A DNA stretch of 64,000 nt from Dillenia suffruticosa (GCA_033439265.1 JAVTVX010000012.1:15163501-15227500), one strand, 5' to 3'. Shown: positions 44,441 through 56,590, counted from the first letter of the stretch. Numbers and translations are program-made. The notes: generated by a model from the sequence alone, not told the origin.

Positions 44441-45236
44441 ATTGTTTATAGTCATTCAATAATTATCAAACAATCAATATCTCTTTACTTCGTCGAAAAT
44501 TAAGAGAATCTCATTAATTATTTTCCTAATCGAAAGAAGAGAATCTCGTAAGATTTAGTATTTTGGTAGAATTAAGATACAGAGAGAACAAATTTTAATC
44601 AATAAATATACAAACAAATTTATTAAAATTAGATTACCATGACATATATTAGATTGCTTGTGAGACGTGAAATTATGTCATGCAACAATACATTAAAACA
44701 AACAAACAAGATTTGTTGTTTTAGTTGATTGTAGATTATTTTGGGATAATTAAATATCAACCAACTAGACAATAAACCCTAAAAAAAACATAAACGCTAC
44801 AGTATATGATTTAAATAAAAACCTATGAATTGTTATTCAATATACTCAATTAGATCTCACAATCATTACGAATCAAGATTTTAATAACCCTTTAACAAGG
44901 AAAAAAAATTAGAAACAAGACATGGAAGAAATAGAAAACATGAATGAATATCAAAATATTCTCAAAATTAGAAACAAAATATACCTGTGATGTGAAACAT
45001 AACAATATTCTCAGCATATTTGAATCGTTTAACTAATCTCTTTGTTTGTGTATTTAACATTTGCTAACTCAATACAAAATTTCAATCAAAAGCATGGGTC
45101 ATGCCTGCCTATCTAGAATCTACATCCCTTATTGGTGGTACATTACGTTCAGTAAAACGTTCCATTGAGAGAGAGACAGAGAACTCAAATGAGAGGGAGG
45201 ATCGTACCTATCCTTTTGGTAGTTACATCCCCTATT
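44441..45236. other. Unassigned AT-rich DNA
   Basis: No gene or repeat recognised. A GAGAGAGAGACAGAGA run lies at about 45166-45181. Confidence 0.4.
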
Positions 45237-45841
45237 TGTTAAAATTTGGAATGCGGAAGTATAAGTGATTGAGATAAGGTTTTGTGTTGAGCAATGGATT
45301 GAAAGCTTTGTGTTGAGTGTGTTTGAAGGCTGAAGAACAACAAAGAAAATGAGAGTTTGAATTTATGAAAATGAATTCAATTATATTGTTTTGATGAAAT
45401 ATAAAATGTAAGACACTTTTGTGGAGACAATACTCAATAATATATAAAGACATTTTGAGAGAGATTATACTATATACTAGACTATGGGAGACAATGCTCC
45501 AATGTATTTTTTGAATACAAGAGACCTCCTATTTATAGAGGAAAAGTTGAGGAGAGTCCAATATGACTGTTGGAAGGGCCATCATTGCATTTCAACAGCT
45601 AGAAAAACTAGCTATTGAAATGTGCTCTGTCCATTCTGCCCTTGGCAGATTGGACAGACTGTTGGTCCACTCTTTGGGCCATGAAGGACCTTAAATGAGG
45701 CCATTTTTGAACCTTAAATGGAGCATAAAACTTAGACTTATGGACTCCAAAACTTGCACAAAATTTGGGAAAACTTGCACAAAATTTGGTCTAACTTGAG
45801 CCTTAATGTTAGGGTAATTTTCTTGGGCAGATTTCTGAACA
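45237..45841 (-). repeat. Probable 3' LTR of Copia-G
   Basis: About 605 bp with inverted termini: plus strand TGTTAAAATTTGG at the left and TTTCTGAACA at the right, so the minus strand reads TGTTCAG to TTAACA. It has a TATTTATAG motif near 45532, like the Copia-E LTR. No second LTR is present to confirm the borders. Confidence 0.55.
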
Positions 45842-46231
45842 TTTTCTGTCCAAAAATCTAACTAACTCTTTTGCCCATTTTTGGATAGCCTTCTTGAGTC
45901 TTGACAGCTTTATTTTGGGCCCTTCCTTCCCTTTCTTTCCTTGGACTTTTGATATGCATTTGCTATCAAGGTTCTGGCGAATTAGGGCAATGTACTCGGG
46001 AGGCATCCATTCGCATGCTTTCTTGTATACTTCATCGTCACTTTCAACACTCCTCAAATCTAACGAGTGGAATTCCGTGGAGTCGTGACTTTCGAAGGTA
46101 GAGTCGGATGGTTGAGCTTCCTTAGTCTTCCTTTTCTTGTTATTTTTCTTCTTTTTGGTTTTGGCTTTCGGCTTGCCCCCAATAACTTGACTGGTACTGC
46201 TACATGCACATAGCATTTTTGTTCTCCCCAT
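45842..46231 (-). other. Lysine-rich open frame beside Copia-G, not recognised
   Basis: A minus-strand frame, counted to 45809, gives 140 residues: a Lys-rich run ('KPKAKTKKKKNNKKRKTKEA'), an acidic Ser-rich part, then 'EWMPPEYIALIRQNLDSKC' and a basic amphipathic stretch ('KIKLSRLKKAIQKWAKELV'). It follows copia integrase text. It could be a diverged linker, a captured host fragment or part of another element. I do not recognise it as a family. Its protein-like composition sets it apart from the AT-driven frames nearby. Confidence 0.35.
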
Positions 46232-46870
46232 TGCTCCTTAGTTGGAGCATCCGTAGACAGACTCAGAGGTGCTTTATTACCTAATTCTGCAAAATAATAC
46301 TTGTTTTCGATAAATTTCATATCTTGCGACATATATGCCGTGTTAATTTTAGGTTTATAGCAAATATATTCATCTTTTCTAGGGCCATATCCTAAAAATA
46401 TGCATAATTCTTCTTTTATGTAGCAAACACACTCGAATATTCTAAGATGCATAAGGTTTGGTTTGCTACTTTTAATTGTCTCTAATAGCGACTTATCATT
46501 TAGTGCATATTAAGGAATGCAGTTGTATAAGTGTGTGATGGTGTTAATTGCATCACACCAATATTCATGAGTCATATGTTCATTTTCTGATAGAAAACAT
46601 GGTAATATATTTTTGTCTTCCTCGTTTATAATGAGATTTTTATAACTCATGATTTCTAATCTTATACCCTTTTGATTTAAAAAACTTTCAAAGTTAGGTC
46701 ATATAATTTATTTATCATTCATTCTAAGAGTTTAAATAGATATACTATACACTTTAATAACTAGATGATAGTATTTTCTAAATATATTATGTGCTTGTGC
46801 CATTTTTTAAACATATACACCCATATATATCTAGAGAGATGATCAATAAATGAAATAATGTACTTGTATC
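46060..46870 (-). pseudogene. Copia-G integrase remnant
   Basis: Integrase-core pieces appear leftward from 46870 ('YIISFIDHLSRYIWVYMFKK', then 'EYWCDAINTITHLYNCIP', 'SKPNLMHLRIFECVCYIKEE'), with a C-terminal stretch 'LCIFLGYGPRKDEYICY' and 'AYMSQDMKFIENKYYF'. The order and motifs are those of Ty1/copia integrase. Broken in several places. Confidence 0.82.
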
Positions 46871-46900
46871 ATTCTCTAGACATGCAAGAGGTTTCTGTAA

Positions 46901-48293
46901 TATTTGTTATCATTTATTAAAAATAACTTGTTACCACTTGTTATCATGCAATATAATACAAATTTTATACAATTATTATCTTACCATTTGTATAAATATA
47001 ATAATAATATATAGTAAATATTACTCTAATATATAATAACATAAAAGTAACTATTACATATTACATATATATATATATATATATATATTATCTACATCAA
47101 TATAATATATAAATATAATATAATACTAATATATAGTAATATATTAGTATTGTGTAGTAATATATAGAAATATATTATTGCCCTCGCGGTTGAGCCTCAC
47201 GGGCACCCGCGGATGCACCGCGCAGGCACATGATCATGTAATATATATATAATAATTTATTACAATATTATAATATAATATTATTATACATTATTATTAA
47301 TTTTATATAATTAGTATCATATTTTTACTTAATTCATTTCTAATGTCATGTATATATATAACTTACAACTATTCATCGGCTACCATATAAGTTCCACGTA
47401 TAAATTATATGAGTTCCAAGTTCTATGTATAAATTATATAGACACACAAATATATTTCGTAAATTTAGAAAAATAAAAAATTAATAGAGATAATAAAAGT
47501 ATATGATGAAAATTGAAAAAATACCAATATTACCATTACCAACCTTATCATATTCTATACTATATTCTACATATCCTACATTTACCATATCTTACCATAT
47601 TCTATAACATAGTAATATTATATTATACTAATACAATGGTAATAATTACATTATTTAAATTAATATTAATAATCATAATTAATATAAATTTATATTATGA
47701 AATTACTTATAATTTGTTATAATTTATAGTTATATTATATAGTAATATTAAAATATATTATTATGGCCAAAATTTTTATATAAGTTTTGTATTTCAAGTC
47801 AAGTGAGATATCATACGCACAAAATAAAACAAATCTATCCACGCCATTTGTTGGAAATAAATCTATCCGCATGATTTTTTTTTCTGAATTTATTGGAATG
47901 CGTTATTAATTTTTACTGACATTTTTCACCGCCGTTTTTTCAATCATGAGGACTTTAGTAATTGTTTTAGTTATAGTGAATACCCTCTTTCTTCTTTTAT
48001 TATATGTTTCTAATATTTCCATATGTGTTATTTTTCTATTATCTTAGTAATATGATTCTTAACACTTGTTAATAATGTGATTTTTAAGACTTATTACGTT
48101 GGTTCATACAAACAGATAAATTTATAACATTATTTTCCATATTTTTCAATGTTTTGTTAGGTTTTATACAATTGTTGCCTTACAACTTATTGAAGAAGTT
48201 GAACCAATCGTCAAATGAACTTGTTAGCTTGTTAACATTTGTTATTTTTTATCCATCACTTGTTAACATGTCCTATATGATAGAGAATAAAAG
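46901..48293 (+). repeat. AT-rich long repeat F1
   Basis: First of two adjacent direct copies, offset 1393 bp from F2. Landmarks: TATTTGTTATCATTTATTAA at the start, an (AT)n run at 47065-47088, a GC-rich island at 47178-47233, ATTACCATTACCAACC near 47530, and GTTTTAGTTATAGTGAATAC near 47960. Its last ~700 bp recur inverted in R1 and R2. No coding capacity is evident. Confidence 0.85.
47178..47233. repeat. GC-rich island in F1
   Basis: CTCGCGGTTGAGCCTCACGG and a following CGCGCAGGCACATGATCATG stand out in >80 percent AT surroundings. The same island recurs in F2 at 48557-48615. Confidence 0.85.
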
Positions 48294-49640
48294 TATTTGT
48301 TACCATTTATTAAAAATAACTTGTTATAACTTATTATCATTCGATATGATACAAATTTTATATAATTATTAGCTTACTATTTAAATAAATATAATAGTAA
48401 TATATAATAAATATTACTCTAACATATAATATCATAATAGTAACTATTACATATTATATATATTATCTACAAAAATATAATATATAAATATAATATAATA
48501 TAGTAGTAATATATAGTAATATAGTAGTAATGTATAATAATATAAAGAAATATATTATTGTCCTCGTGGTTGGACCGCACGGACACTAGCAGCTGTGCCG
48601 CGCAAGCACATGATCATGCAATATATATAATAATTTATTACATTATTATAATATAATATTATATATATATATAATATAATATAATATTATTATACATCAT
48701 TATTAATTTTATATAATTAGTATCATATTTTTACTTAATTCATTTCTAATGTCATATGTATATAACTTATAACTATTTCTTGCCTACCATATAAGTTCCC
48801 CATATAAATTATATAGACACACAAATATATTTCATAAATTTAGAAAAACAAAAAATTATATAAAATAAAAAATTAAGAGAGATAATAAAAGTATATGATG
48901 AAAAGGAAAAAAATACCAACATTACCATTACCAACAAATGCTTACCATTACTAGCCTTACCTTACCATATTCTATACCATATCTTACATATTCTACATTT
49001 ACCATACCTTATCATATTCTATAATATAGTAATATTATATTATACTAACACAATGGTAATAATTAAATTATTTAAATTAATATTAATAATTATAATTAAT
49101 ATAAATTTATAAATTTATATTATAAAATTACTTATAATTTGTTATAATTTATGGTTATATTATATTGTAACGTTAGAATATATTGTTATGGCAAAAAATT
49201 TTATAAATTTTTACATAAGTTTTGTGGTTTAAGTCAAGTGAGATATCATATGCACAAAACAAAACAAATTTATCCGCACGATTTTTTTCTCGCGTGTTTT
49301 TCATTTACAAATTTATTGGAATGTATTATTATTTTTTACCATCATTTTTCACCGCCTTTTTTTAATCGTGTGGAGTTTAGTAATTGTTTTAGTTATAGTA
49401 AATACACTATTTCTTCTTTTATCATATATTTCCGGTGTTTTCATATGTGTTATTTTCCCATTAGCTTAGTAATGTGATTTTTAACATTTGTTAGTAATGT
49501 GATTTTTAAAACCGGTTACGTTGGTTCATATAAACAGATAAATATGTAACATTATTTTCCATGTTTTTCAATATTGGGTTAGGTTTTATACGAATTTTAT
49601 ACAAGTTTTATATAAATTTTATAGGATTATTGCATTACCA
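48294..49640 (+). repeat. AT-rich long repeat F2
   Basis: Second direct copy: TATTTGTTACCATTTATTAA at the start, island at 48557-48615, ATTACCATTACCAACA near 48922, and GTTTTAGTTATAGTAAATAC near 49388. The right boundary is approximate. An open frame at 49151-49477 inside it is not preserved in F1 and is not considered coding. Confidence 0.83.
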
Positions 49641-49979
49641 GTTGTCATGAAATACATTTATTACTGGCATTTGTTATTTGTTATACATCTCGTGTAGAAC
49701 ACCTTAAACCTTACTTGTTACGATTTGTTAAAGTCACTTATTACAATTTCTTACCATCCTATATTATACAAATTTTATACAATTATTATATTAACAATCC
49801 TCAAATGCCCTTGTGGCTTGTTATGTAATAGATTATTTCTAATCACTTATTACTATATCCTATAGTACTTAAAAAATCACTTGTTATCATACCATATTAT
49901 ATAAATTTTATACAATTATTGTTTACCATTTGTTAAAAATCCTTTGTTACACGCCATATTATACAAATTTTATACAAGA
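49641..49979. repeat. Short-unit cluster around TTATACAAATTTTATACAA
   Basis: Three near-identical TATACAAATTTTATACAA or TATATAAATTTTATACAA tracts (about 49774, 49898, 49959), each preceded by CACTTGTTA-type text. The same unit opens F1 (46960) and F2 (48348). This cluster is the hinge between the forward and inverted repeats. Confidence 0.7.
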
Positions 49980-52500
49980 AAGAAGAAAGATGGGGTATTC
50001 ACTATATCATATGACTAAAACAATTATTAAAGTCCGAACAATCAAAAAAGATGGTCCATCCCATAAAAATTTATAATGAAAAAACACGCTGAATGGTTTA
50101 AATTTTCTAATGAAAAATGACGCAGAAAAATTTATTTTCAAGCGGTCACTTGAAACATAAAAGAAGAAAGAGAGGATATTCACTATATCATGTGACTAAA
50201 ACAATTATTAAAGTCCGAATGACTAAGATTAAAAAAGAAGGTGGTAAAAAATAATAACGCATCCCACAAAAAATTGTAAAGAAAAACACACGAAATGGTT
50301 TAAATTTTCTAATGAAAAATGACAAGGAAAATTTTATTTTCAAGTGGTCACTTGAAACATAAAAGAAGAAAGAGGGGATATTCACGATATCATGTGACTA
50401 AAATAATTATTAAATTCTGAACGATTAAGATTAAAAAAGAATGTGGTCAAAAATAATAACGCATCCCACAAAAAATTGTAATAAAAAACATATGAAATGG
50501 CTTAAATTTTCTAATGAAAAATAGCGCGGAAAAATTTATTTTCAACATTTGTTTTGCGGTCATTTGAAACATAAACTATGAATCCTAGGTCGACTATTGA
50601 AGTCATGAAAGTCGAAAAAATTTATAAAAATTTTGGCCATAATAATATAATTTAACATTACTATATAATACAACTACAAATTATAATAAATTATAAATAG
50701 TTTCATAATATAAATTTATAAATTTATTATAATTATGATTATCAATATTAATTTAAATAATATAATTATTGCCAACGTAATTAGTAATATTATTATATTA
50801 GTATAATATAATATTACTATATTATACAACTTAATTATCATATTCCTTAATTATAAAATTTAAAATATAAATTATTAGTTAATTATAAAATCTAAAATAT
50901 AAATTATCATATGAATTAAGTATGTAATTAATATAATTAATTAAAATAATGTAATGCATCATCTACATCAACGCATATCTCCATCACATTCCTTATTTAT
51001 AAAAAAATTTAAAATATAAATTAAATATGATAATTTAATTAATATTATTATTTTAAATAATATAATCATATGAAATTTTTATGTAAATATAAAATTACGT
51101 AACAATATAGTAATAATAAGATAAAATATATATTACAATGTAATAATATAGTAATAATATTTACTAATGGTAGTGATAGTTATATAGTACAATATAGTAA
51201 TATTTACTAGTAATAATATAGTAATATAGCAGTAATAAGATAAGATTATGTATATGCGGTGGAGCTGTCCTGGCCAGATTAAATATTTAGTACAATATAG
51301 TAATATAATAGTAATATTTATTAATAGTAGTGGTAGTTATATAGTACAATATAATAATATTTATTAGTAGTAATATAGTAATATAATAGTAATAAAATAA
51401 AATAATGCATGCACAGTTGAGCGAACCTGACCAGATTAAATATATAGTACAATGTAATAATATAATAGTAATATTTACTAGTAGTGGTGGTAGTTACTAG
51501 CAGTAGTAGTAGTTATATAGTACAATATAGTAATATTTACTAATAGCAATATAGTAGTAATAAATTAAGAGTCTGTATGCGCGGTTGAGCCGTCTTGGCC
51601 ACGCAAGGCATGCCCCTGCTTGTGCTTAATTTAAAATTTTAATATTATTATTTTTAATTAATATAATTTAAATTATTAATATTATTAATTTAAATAATGC
51701 AATAAAATTAAGTTAGTAATTTATATAATATAGTGTTATAATTTATTTTTTATTATTAGACAATATACATGATAGTAATACTTTAATTATTAATTATGAA
51801 TATTATATAATTTAATATAAATTCCCAAAAATACAGTTAAGAACATTAACATTAATATTAAATTATTTTAATTCATATTTAATTTAACATTTACGATCTA
51901 CAATTTTAACATTTCAATGACAACTCCATAATAAAATCTTTAATTTTTGCGCCAAAAATAATTTTTCTATCTACATCCAATTTAGTCAAATTTCATACCA
52001 AAAACCAATTTTCAGGTCAAATCCAATTTAATCAATTTTTTGTGCCAATTTTTCAATTTATTCCGATTTAATCAAATTTCTTCCTCCAAAATGCTAAAAT
52101 GATTTCTCTTTTGTTTTGCTCCGTATTTCAATGTAACTTTTCTAAGTTATGATAACTGACGACAAAATAATAATATTTTTTAATACTTGTATAACTGATG
52201 ATACAATAACTTATACTAACAGATGTGACAAACGATAATTAAAAGTAGTAAATTTACTAACACATATGGCATCCGATAATAAAAGGTAATAACATTTACT
52301 AACATAATAACATTTACTATGGTAACCCACAATGAAAGATAATAATATTTTTAACAGATATGATAATTGATGATAAAAGATAATAGTATTTACTAACATA
52401 TATAATTACTGACAATAAATGACATAACATTTCCAAACATATATAGCAACCGACGATAAAAAATAGTAACTTTTACTAACATTCTTCTAACCGTTAATAT
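49980..52500 (-). repeat. AT-rich long repeat R1
   Basis: Starts with three tandem ~180-210-bp units (49980, 50161, 50363; AAGAAGAAAG start) whose complement is the GTTTTAGT end of F1/F2. It continues inverted to F through CATAATAATATA, then has its own section with three GC islands (51245-51280, 51405-51437, 51566-51625) and a tail of GATGATAAAAGATAATA-like units. Aligns with R2. Confidence 0.8.
51566..51625. repeat. GC-rich islands in R1
   Basis: GTATGCGCGGTTGAGCCGTC followed by TTGGCCACGCAAGGCATGCC. Shorter versions of the same text lie at 51245-51280 and 51405-51437, each ending in CCAGATTAAAT. Confidence 0.83.
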
Positions 52501-52933
52501 ACATCTCTTACACTTATCATAACTTACATATCATACACTTACCATATCTTACATATCCTACACTCTCTCTTTTTTTCATTCGATTATCTCACTACTCCTT
52601 TCTTCGTTTTTCCTTATCTCGCCCGCACTCTATTTTTTTCCTTGTTTTTTTTTTCCTTTTCTTTTTTTCTCTATTCTAAGTTAAACTTTTTCTTAACAAA
52701 CTTTTTTTCTTAACAAACGTTACAAATTACAAATTACAACTCGGCTACCATATAAATTATATACACACACAAATATATTTCATAAATTTAGAAAAGTAAA
52801 ACCTTATATAAAATAAAAAGTTAAGAGAGATAATTAAAGTATATAATGAAAATGGAAAAAATACCAAATTTACCATTACGAACCAACCTTACTATTATCA
52901 ACCTTACCATGCCATATTTTACAAATTTTATAT
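52501..52933. repeat. Junction between R1 and R2 with a forward F-type fragment
   Basis: Begins with ACTTACCATATCTTACATAT-like short units and a T/C-rich tract (52560-52690). At 52738-52925 follows a fragment in the same direction as F1/F2 (CGGCTACCATATAAATTATA onward, ending ACCATGCCATATTTTACAAA). Confidence 0.7.
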
Positions 52934-55118
52934 TAGAATAGGGTATTCATTATATCACGTGACTAAAACAATTATTAAATTCCGAACGATTCAACAAAAA
53001 TTTGTAATGAAAAAGCTTGCAGAATGATTTAAATTTACTAATGAAAAATGGCGCGAAAAATTTATTTTCAACGTTTGTTTTGCGCGGTCACTTAAAATAT
53101 AAAAGAAAAAAGAAGGGATATTCACTATATCATGTAACTAAAACAATTATTAAAATCTGAACGATTAAGATTAAAAAAGAAGATGGTTAAAAAATAATAA
53201 CGCATCTCACAAAAATTTATAATGAAAACTATGCAAAATGGTTTAAATTTTCTAATAAAAAATGATACGAAAAAATTTATTTTCAATATTTGTTTCGCGG
53301 TTATTTGAAATATAAACTGTGAACCTTATGTCAACTATTGGAGTAATGAAAGTCGAAAAAATTTATAAAAATTTTGCCCATAATAATATAATATAACATT
53401 ACTATATAATACAACTATAAATTATAACAAATTATAAGTAGTTTCATAATATAAATTTATAAATTCATTATAATTATGATTATCAATATTAATTTAAATA
53501 ATATAATTATTAACAATGTAATTAATAATATTATTATAATAGTATAATATAATATTATTATGTTATACAACTTAATTATCATATTCCTTAATTATAAAAT
53601 CTAAAATATAAATTATCATATAAATTAAGTGTGTAATTAATATTATTAATTTAAATAATATAATGCATCATCTCATCAACGCACATCTCCACCAGATTCC
53701 TTATTTATAAAAACGTTAAAATATAAATTAAGTATGATAATTTAATTAATATTATTATTTTAAATAATATAATCATGTAAAAGTTTTATGTAAATATAAA
53801 ATTATATAACAATGTAGTAATAATAAAATAAAATATATAGTACTATATAATAATATAATACTAATATTTACTACTAGTAGTGATAATTATTAGTAGTAGT
53901 GGTAGTTATATAATATAATATAGTAATATTTACTAGTTGTAATATAGTAATATAGTAGTAATGAGATAAAATTATGCATGCGTGTTTAAGCCGTTTTGGC
54001 CAAATTAAATATATAGTACAATATAATAATATAATAGTAATATTTACTAATAGTAGTGGTAGTTATATAATACAATATAATAATATTTACTAGTAGTAAT
54101 ATAGTAATATATGCGCGGTTGAACCATCCTGACCAAATTAAATATTTAATATATTGTAGTAATATAATAGTAATATTTACTAGTAATAGTGGTAATTACT
54201 AGTAGTAGTGATAGTTATATAATACAATATAACAATATTTAATAGTAGTAATACAATAATATAGTAGTAATAAGATAAAATTATGCTTGCGCGGATGAGC
54301 CGTCTTGGCCACATAAGGCATGCCCCCGCCTGTGCTTAATTTAAAATTTTAATATTATTATTTTTAATTTATATAATTTAAATTATTAATATTATTAATT
54401 TAAATAATGCAATGATATTAAATTAGTAATTATATAATATAGCGTTTTAATTTATTTTTTATTATTATATAATATACATGATAATAATACATTAATTATT
54501 AATTATCAATATTATATAATTTTATATAAATTCCAAAAAAAAGTTAAAAACATTAACATTAATATTAATTTATTTTAATTCACATTAAATTTAATATTTA
54601 CGATTTACGATTTTAACATTTCAATGACAATTTCAAAATAAAATCTCTAATTTTCGTTCTAAAAACAAATTTTCTATCCACATCCAATTTAATCAAATTT
54701 CGTATCAAAATCAATTTTTCAGGTTAAATCCAATTTAATCAAAATTTTCTTTTTCATGCCAATTTTTCAGTTTATTCCAATTTAATCAGATTTCTTCACG
54801 CCAAAATGCTAAAAACAATTTCTCTTTTGTTTTGCTCCTTATTTTAATGTAACTTTACTAACTGACGGTAACCGACAACAAAATAATAATATTTCCAAAT
54901 ACTTGTGTAACTGATGATACAAACAGTAACTTATACTAACAGATGTGACAACGATGATAAAAGATAGTAAATTTACTGTGGTATCCGATAATAAAAGGTA
55001 ATAATATTTACTAACATATGTAATAACTGACAGTAAATGACATAACATTTTATAACATAAATAGTAATCGACGATAAAAGATAGTAACTTTTACCAACTC
55101 TCTTCTAACCGTACCATA
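52934..55118 (-). repeat. AT-rich long repeat R2
   Basis: Second copy of R1, offset about 2.6-2.7 kb. It has two instead of three tandem units at the start (52934, 53104), the same inverted F section, three GC islands (53973-54005, 54112-54142, 54286-54340) and the same GATGATAAAAGATAGTAA tail. No gene seen. Confidence 0.8.
54286..54340. repeat. GC-rich islands in R2
   Basis: CTTGCGCGGATGAGCCGTCT with TTGGCCACATAAGGCATGCC. Shorter relatives lie at 53973-54005 and 54112-54142. Order and spacing match the islands in R1. Confidence 0.83.
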
Positions 55119-55310
55119 TCTTACTACACTTACTATACCTTACCATATCTTATCAAAACTTACCATAGCCTACAAATCCTATACTTACCATATCTTGCTA
55201 CACTTATCATACCTTACATATCCTACACTTACCATATTTATCATATCTTACTACACTTACCATAACTTACCGTAGCTTACCATGTCAATATCTTATCACC
55301 TTTATAACCT
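55119..55310. repeat. Short tandem units of ACTTACCATATCTTAC type
   Basis: Roughly a dozen imperfect units of CTTACCATATCTTACTACA and shortened forms. A similar but smaller cluster lies at 52500-52560, so it belongs to the tail of the R repeats. Confidence 0.75.
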
Positions 55311-55572
55311 TCCACATTTGTATCTTATTACTTCTTTACCCCCTCCCACTCACAAAAACAACACTTATACTAATTAATTAACACACTCAATATAACTCTA
55401 TAAATAACTCTATAAATAACTCTATATAAACGGTGGATGATAACTGTCAATATAACTCTAAATCAGTACTTACTAAGTCACCAAATTATTAAAGAAAACT
55501 ACCTATATTTACCTATCACAAGTTATAGCTGTAAACATACAGCATTGCCTATACAAACACCTTTCAAATCGT
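55311..55572. other. Unassigned AT-rich DNA
   Basis: Includes three CTCTATAAATAA-like units at 55393-55430. A stretch at about 55494-55560 resembles the first part of the adjacent candidate MITE. No gene seen. Confidence 0.4.
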
Positions 55573-55859
55573 CACTACAAAACCTATATTTAGCAATCAC
55601 AAATTATATCCGTAAAGATAAAACTTATGTAAATACAGACATGTTTATATCCGTAAGTATAGAATATTATTTATACAAATGCTATGCACCTTTAGCCATG
55701 GTTGAAAATCTTTTTTCGACGACAATTTTAAAACCATAAGAAAATATATAGTATTTTTTATGGTTTCAGCCATAATAGTCTATATAACTTCAAAAAAGCG
55801 TAAGTAAAACTTACTGACAATCAATGTTACCGTCGAGATAATTCTTTAATTTTGTAGTG
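55573..55859. mobile_element. Candidate CACTA-type MITE
   Basis: 287 bp with a perfect 10-bp terminal inverted repeat, CACTACAAAA at the left and TTTTGTAGTG at the right, the standard CACTA end. The flanking triplets (CGT and AGA) do not match, so a target duplication is not visible. Non-coding. Confidence 0.5.
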
Positions 55860-55917
55860 AGAGAAAAAGATAGTAGAAGGACTAATTGAGTCGAAAAATC
55901 AATTTGTTTTCACAAAA

Positions 55918-56590
55918 GGCGCCAATCTGTTGGGGTTAGATTTGGTTCCACATATAATAAATCTGCTAACTCAAACAGGACGGTATGACTGTCTGGTGAT
56001 CTTGAATGATGAGACCTGCAAAAATCGCTAGAGGGTGGTCCGACGGGAGAGGTTCTGACGCTCAAGTTATAGAGCGATTTTTGAAAAAAAGGAAATAGAC
56101 TCATGGCCAAAGAAAGCGAGGAAACTCTTTATACTCGTGTGCTCTGCGTGGGTCAATAGGACTTATCTGGACAGTAGACATATTAGAGCTTATATAGCTT
56201 TTAGGTGTAAGAGCCATGTGCAAGTGGAGTGATAAAATCCTAGTTTTCTTACAAGGGTGTCCCGAGATTTTCGAAAAATCATGTCGTAGGACTCTCAAAG
56301 AATGCATAGCTTATTGGTCTTGGAAAGTCCAAATTGTCACTAAAATTCTTTCTCAACGGCTATAGCTGTAGATTTCCTTCCCTAGGATTTTTTTCGTCTT
56401 TTTAGAGAGAGCGAATATCACGGTATTTGACCGAACAACTCATACCGAGCACTAAGGGGGTCTAAGAATCTACCAACTGAAGTACCGAGCAAGCGAACGT
56501 TGAGAGATGTGCTCGGTGTGTACCAACGAGGGTCTGTTGAAGGGCTGCGGGCGTGACTAACCTCTAGGCCCCCGTACAATTTGGGCCATG
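55918..56590 (-). repeat. Candidate Tat-type Ty3/gypsy LTR with primer-site region
   Basis: GGCGCCAATC at 55918-55927 is the complement of GATTGGCGCC, the text around the primer site that follows the 5' LTR in many Tat/Ogre elements. Directly right of it TGTTGGGG could be the LTR terminus. Text such as TGCTCGGTGTGTACC near 56510 also resembles Tat LTRs. The right border is a guess and no partner LTR is present. Confidence 0.35.

Larger units (their letters stand above)
45237..46870 (-). mobile_element. Copia-G: Ty1/copia fragment with one LTR, minus strand
   Basis: An LTR-like block (45237-45841) and copia integrase text to its right (46060-46870) on the minus strand. Most of the element is missing and what remains is broken. 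Distinct from Copia-A/B and Copia-E by LTR sequence. Confidence 0.7.

Noticed and set aside
46901-55310. A Helitron as explanation for the AT-rich complex and its GC islands
   Set aside because: I found no TC start, no CTRR end with a nearby stable hairpin and no Rep/helicase text. Left open as a weak alternative only.
46901-55310. Organelle-derived DNA because of high AT content
   Set aside because: No chloroplast or mitochondrial gene, tRNA or rRNA text is recognisable.
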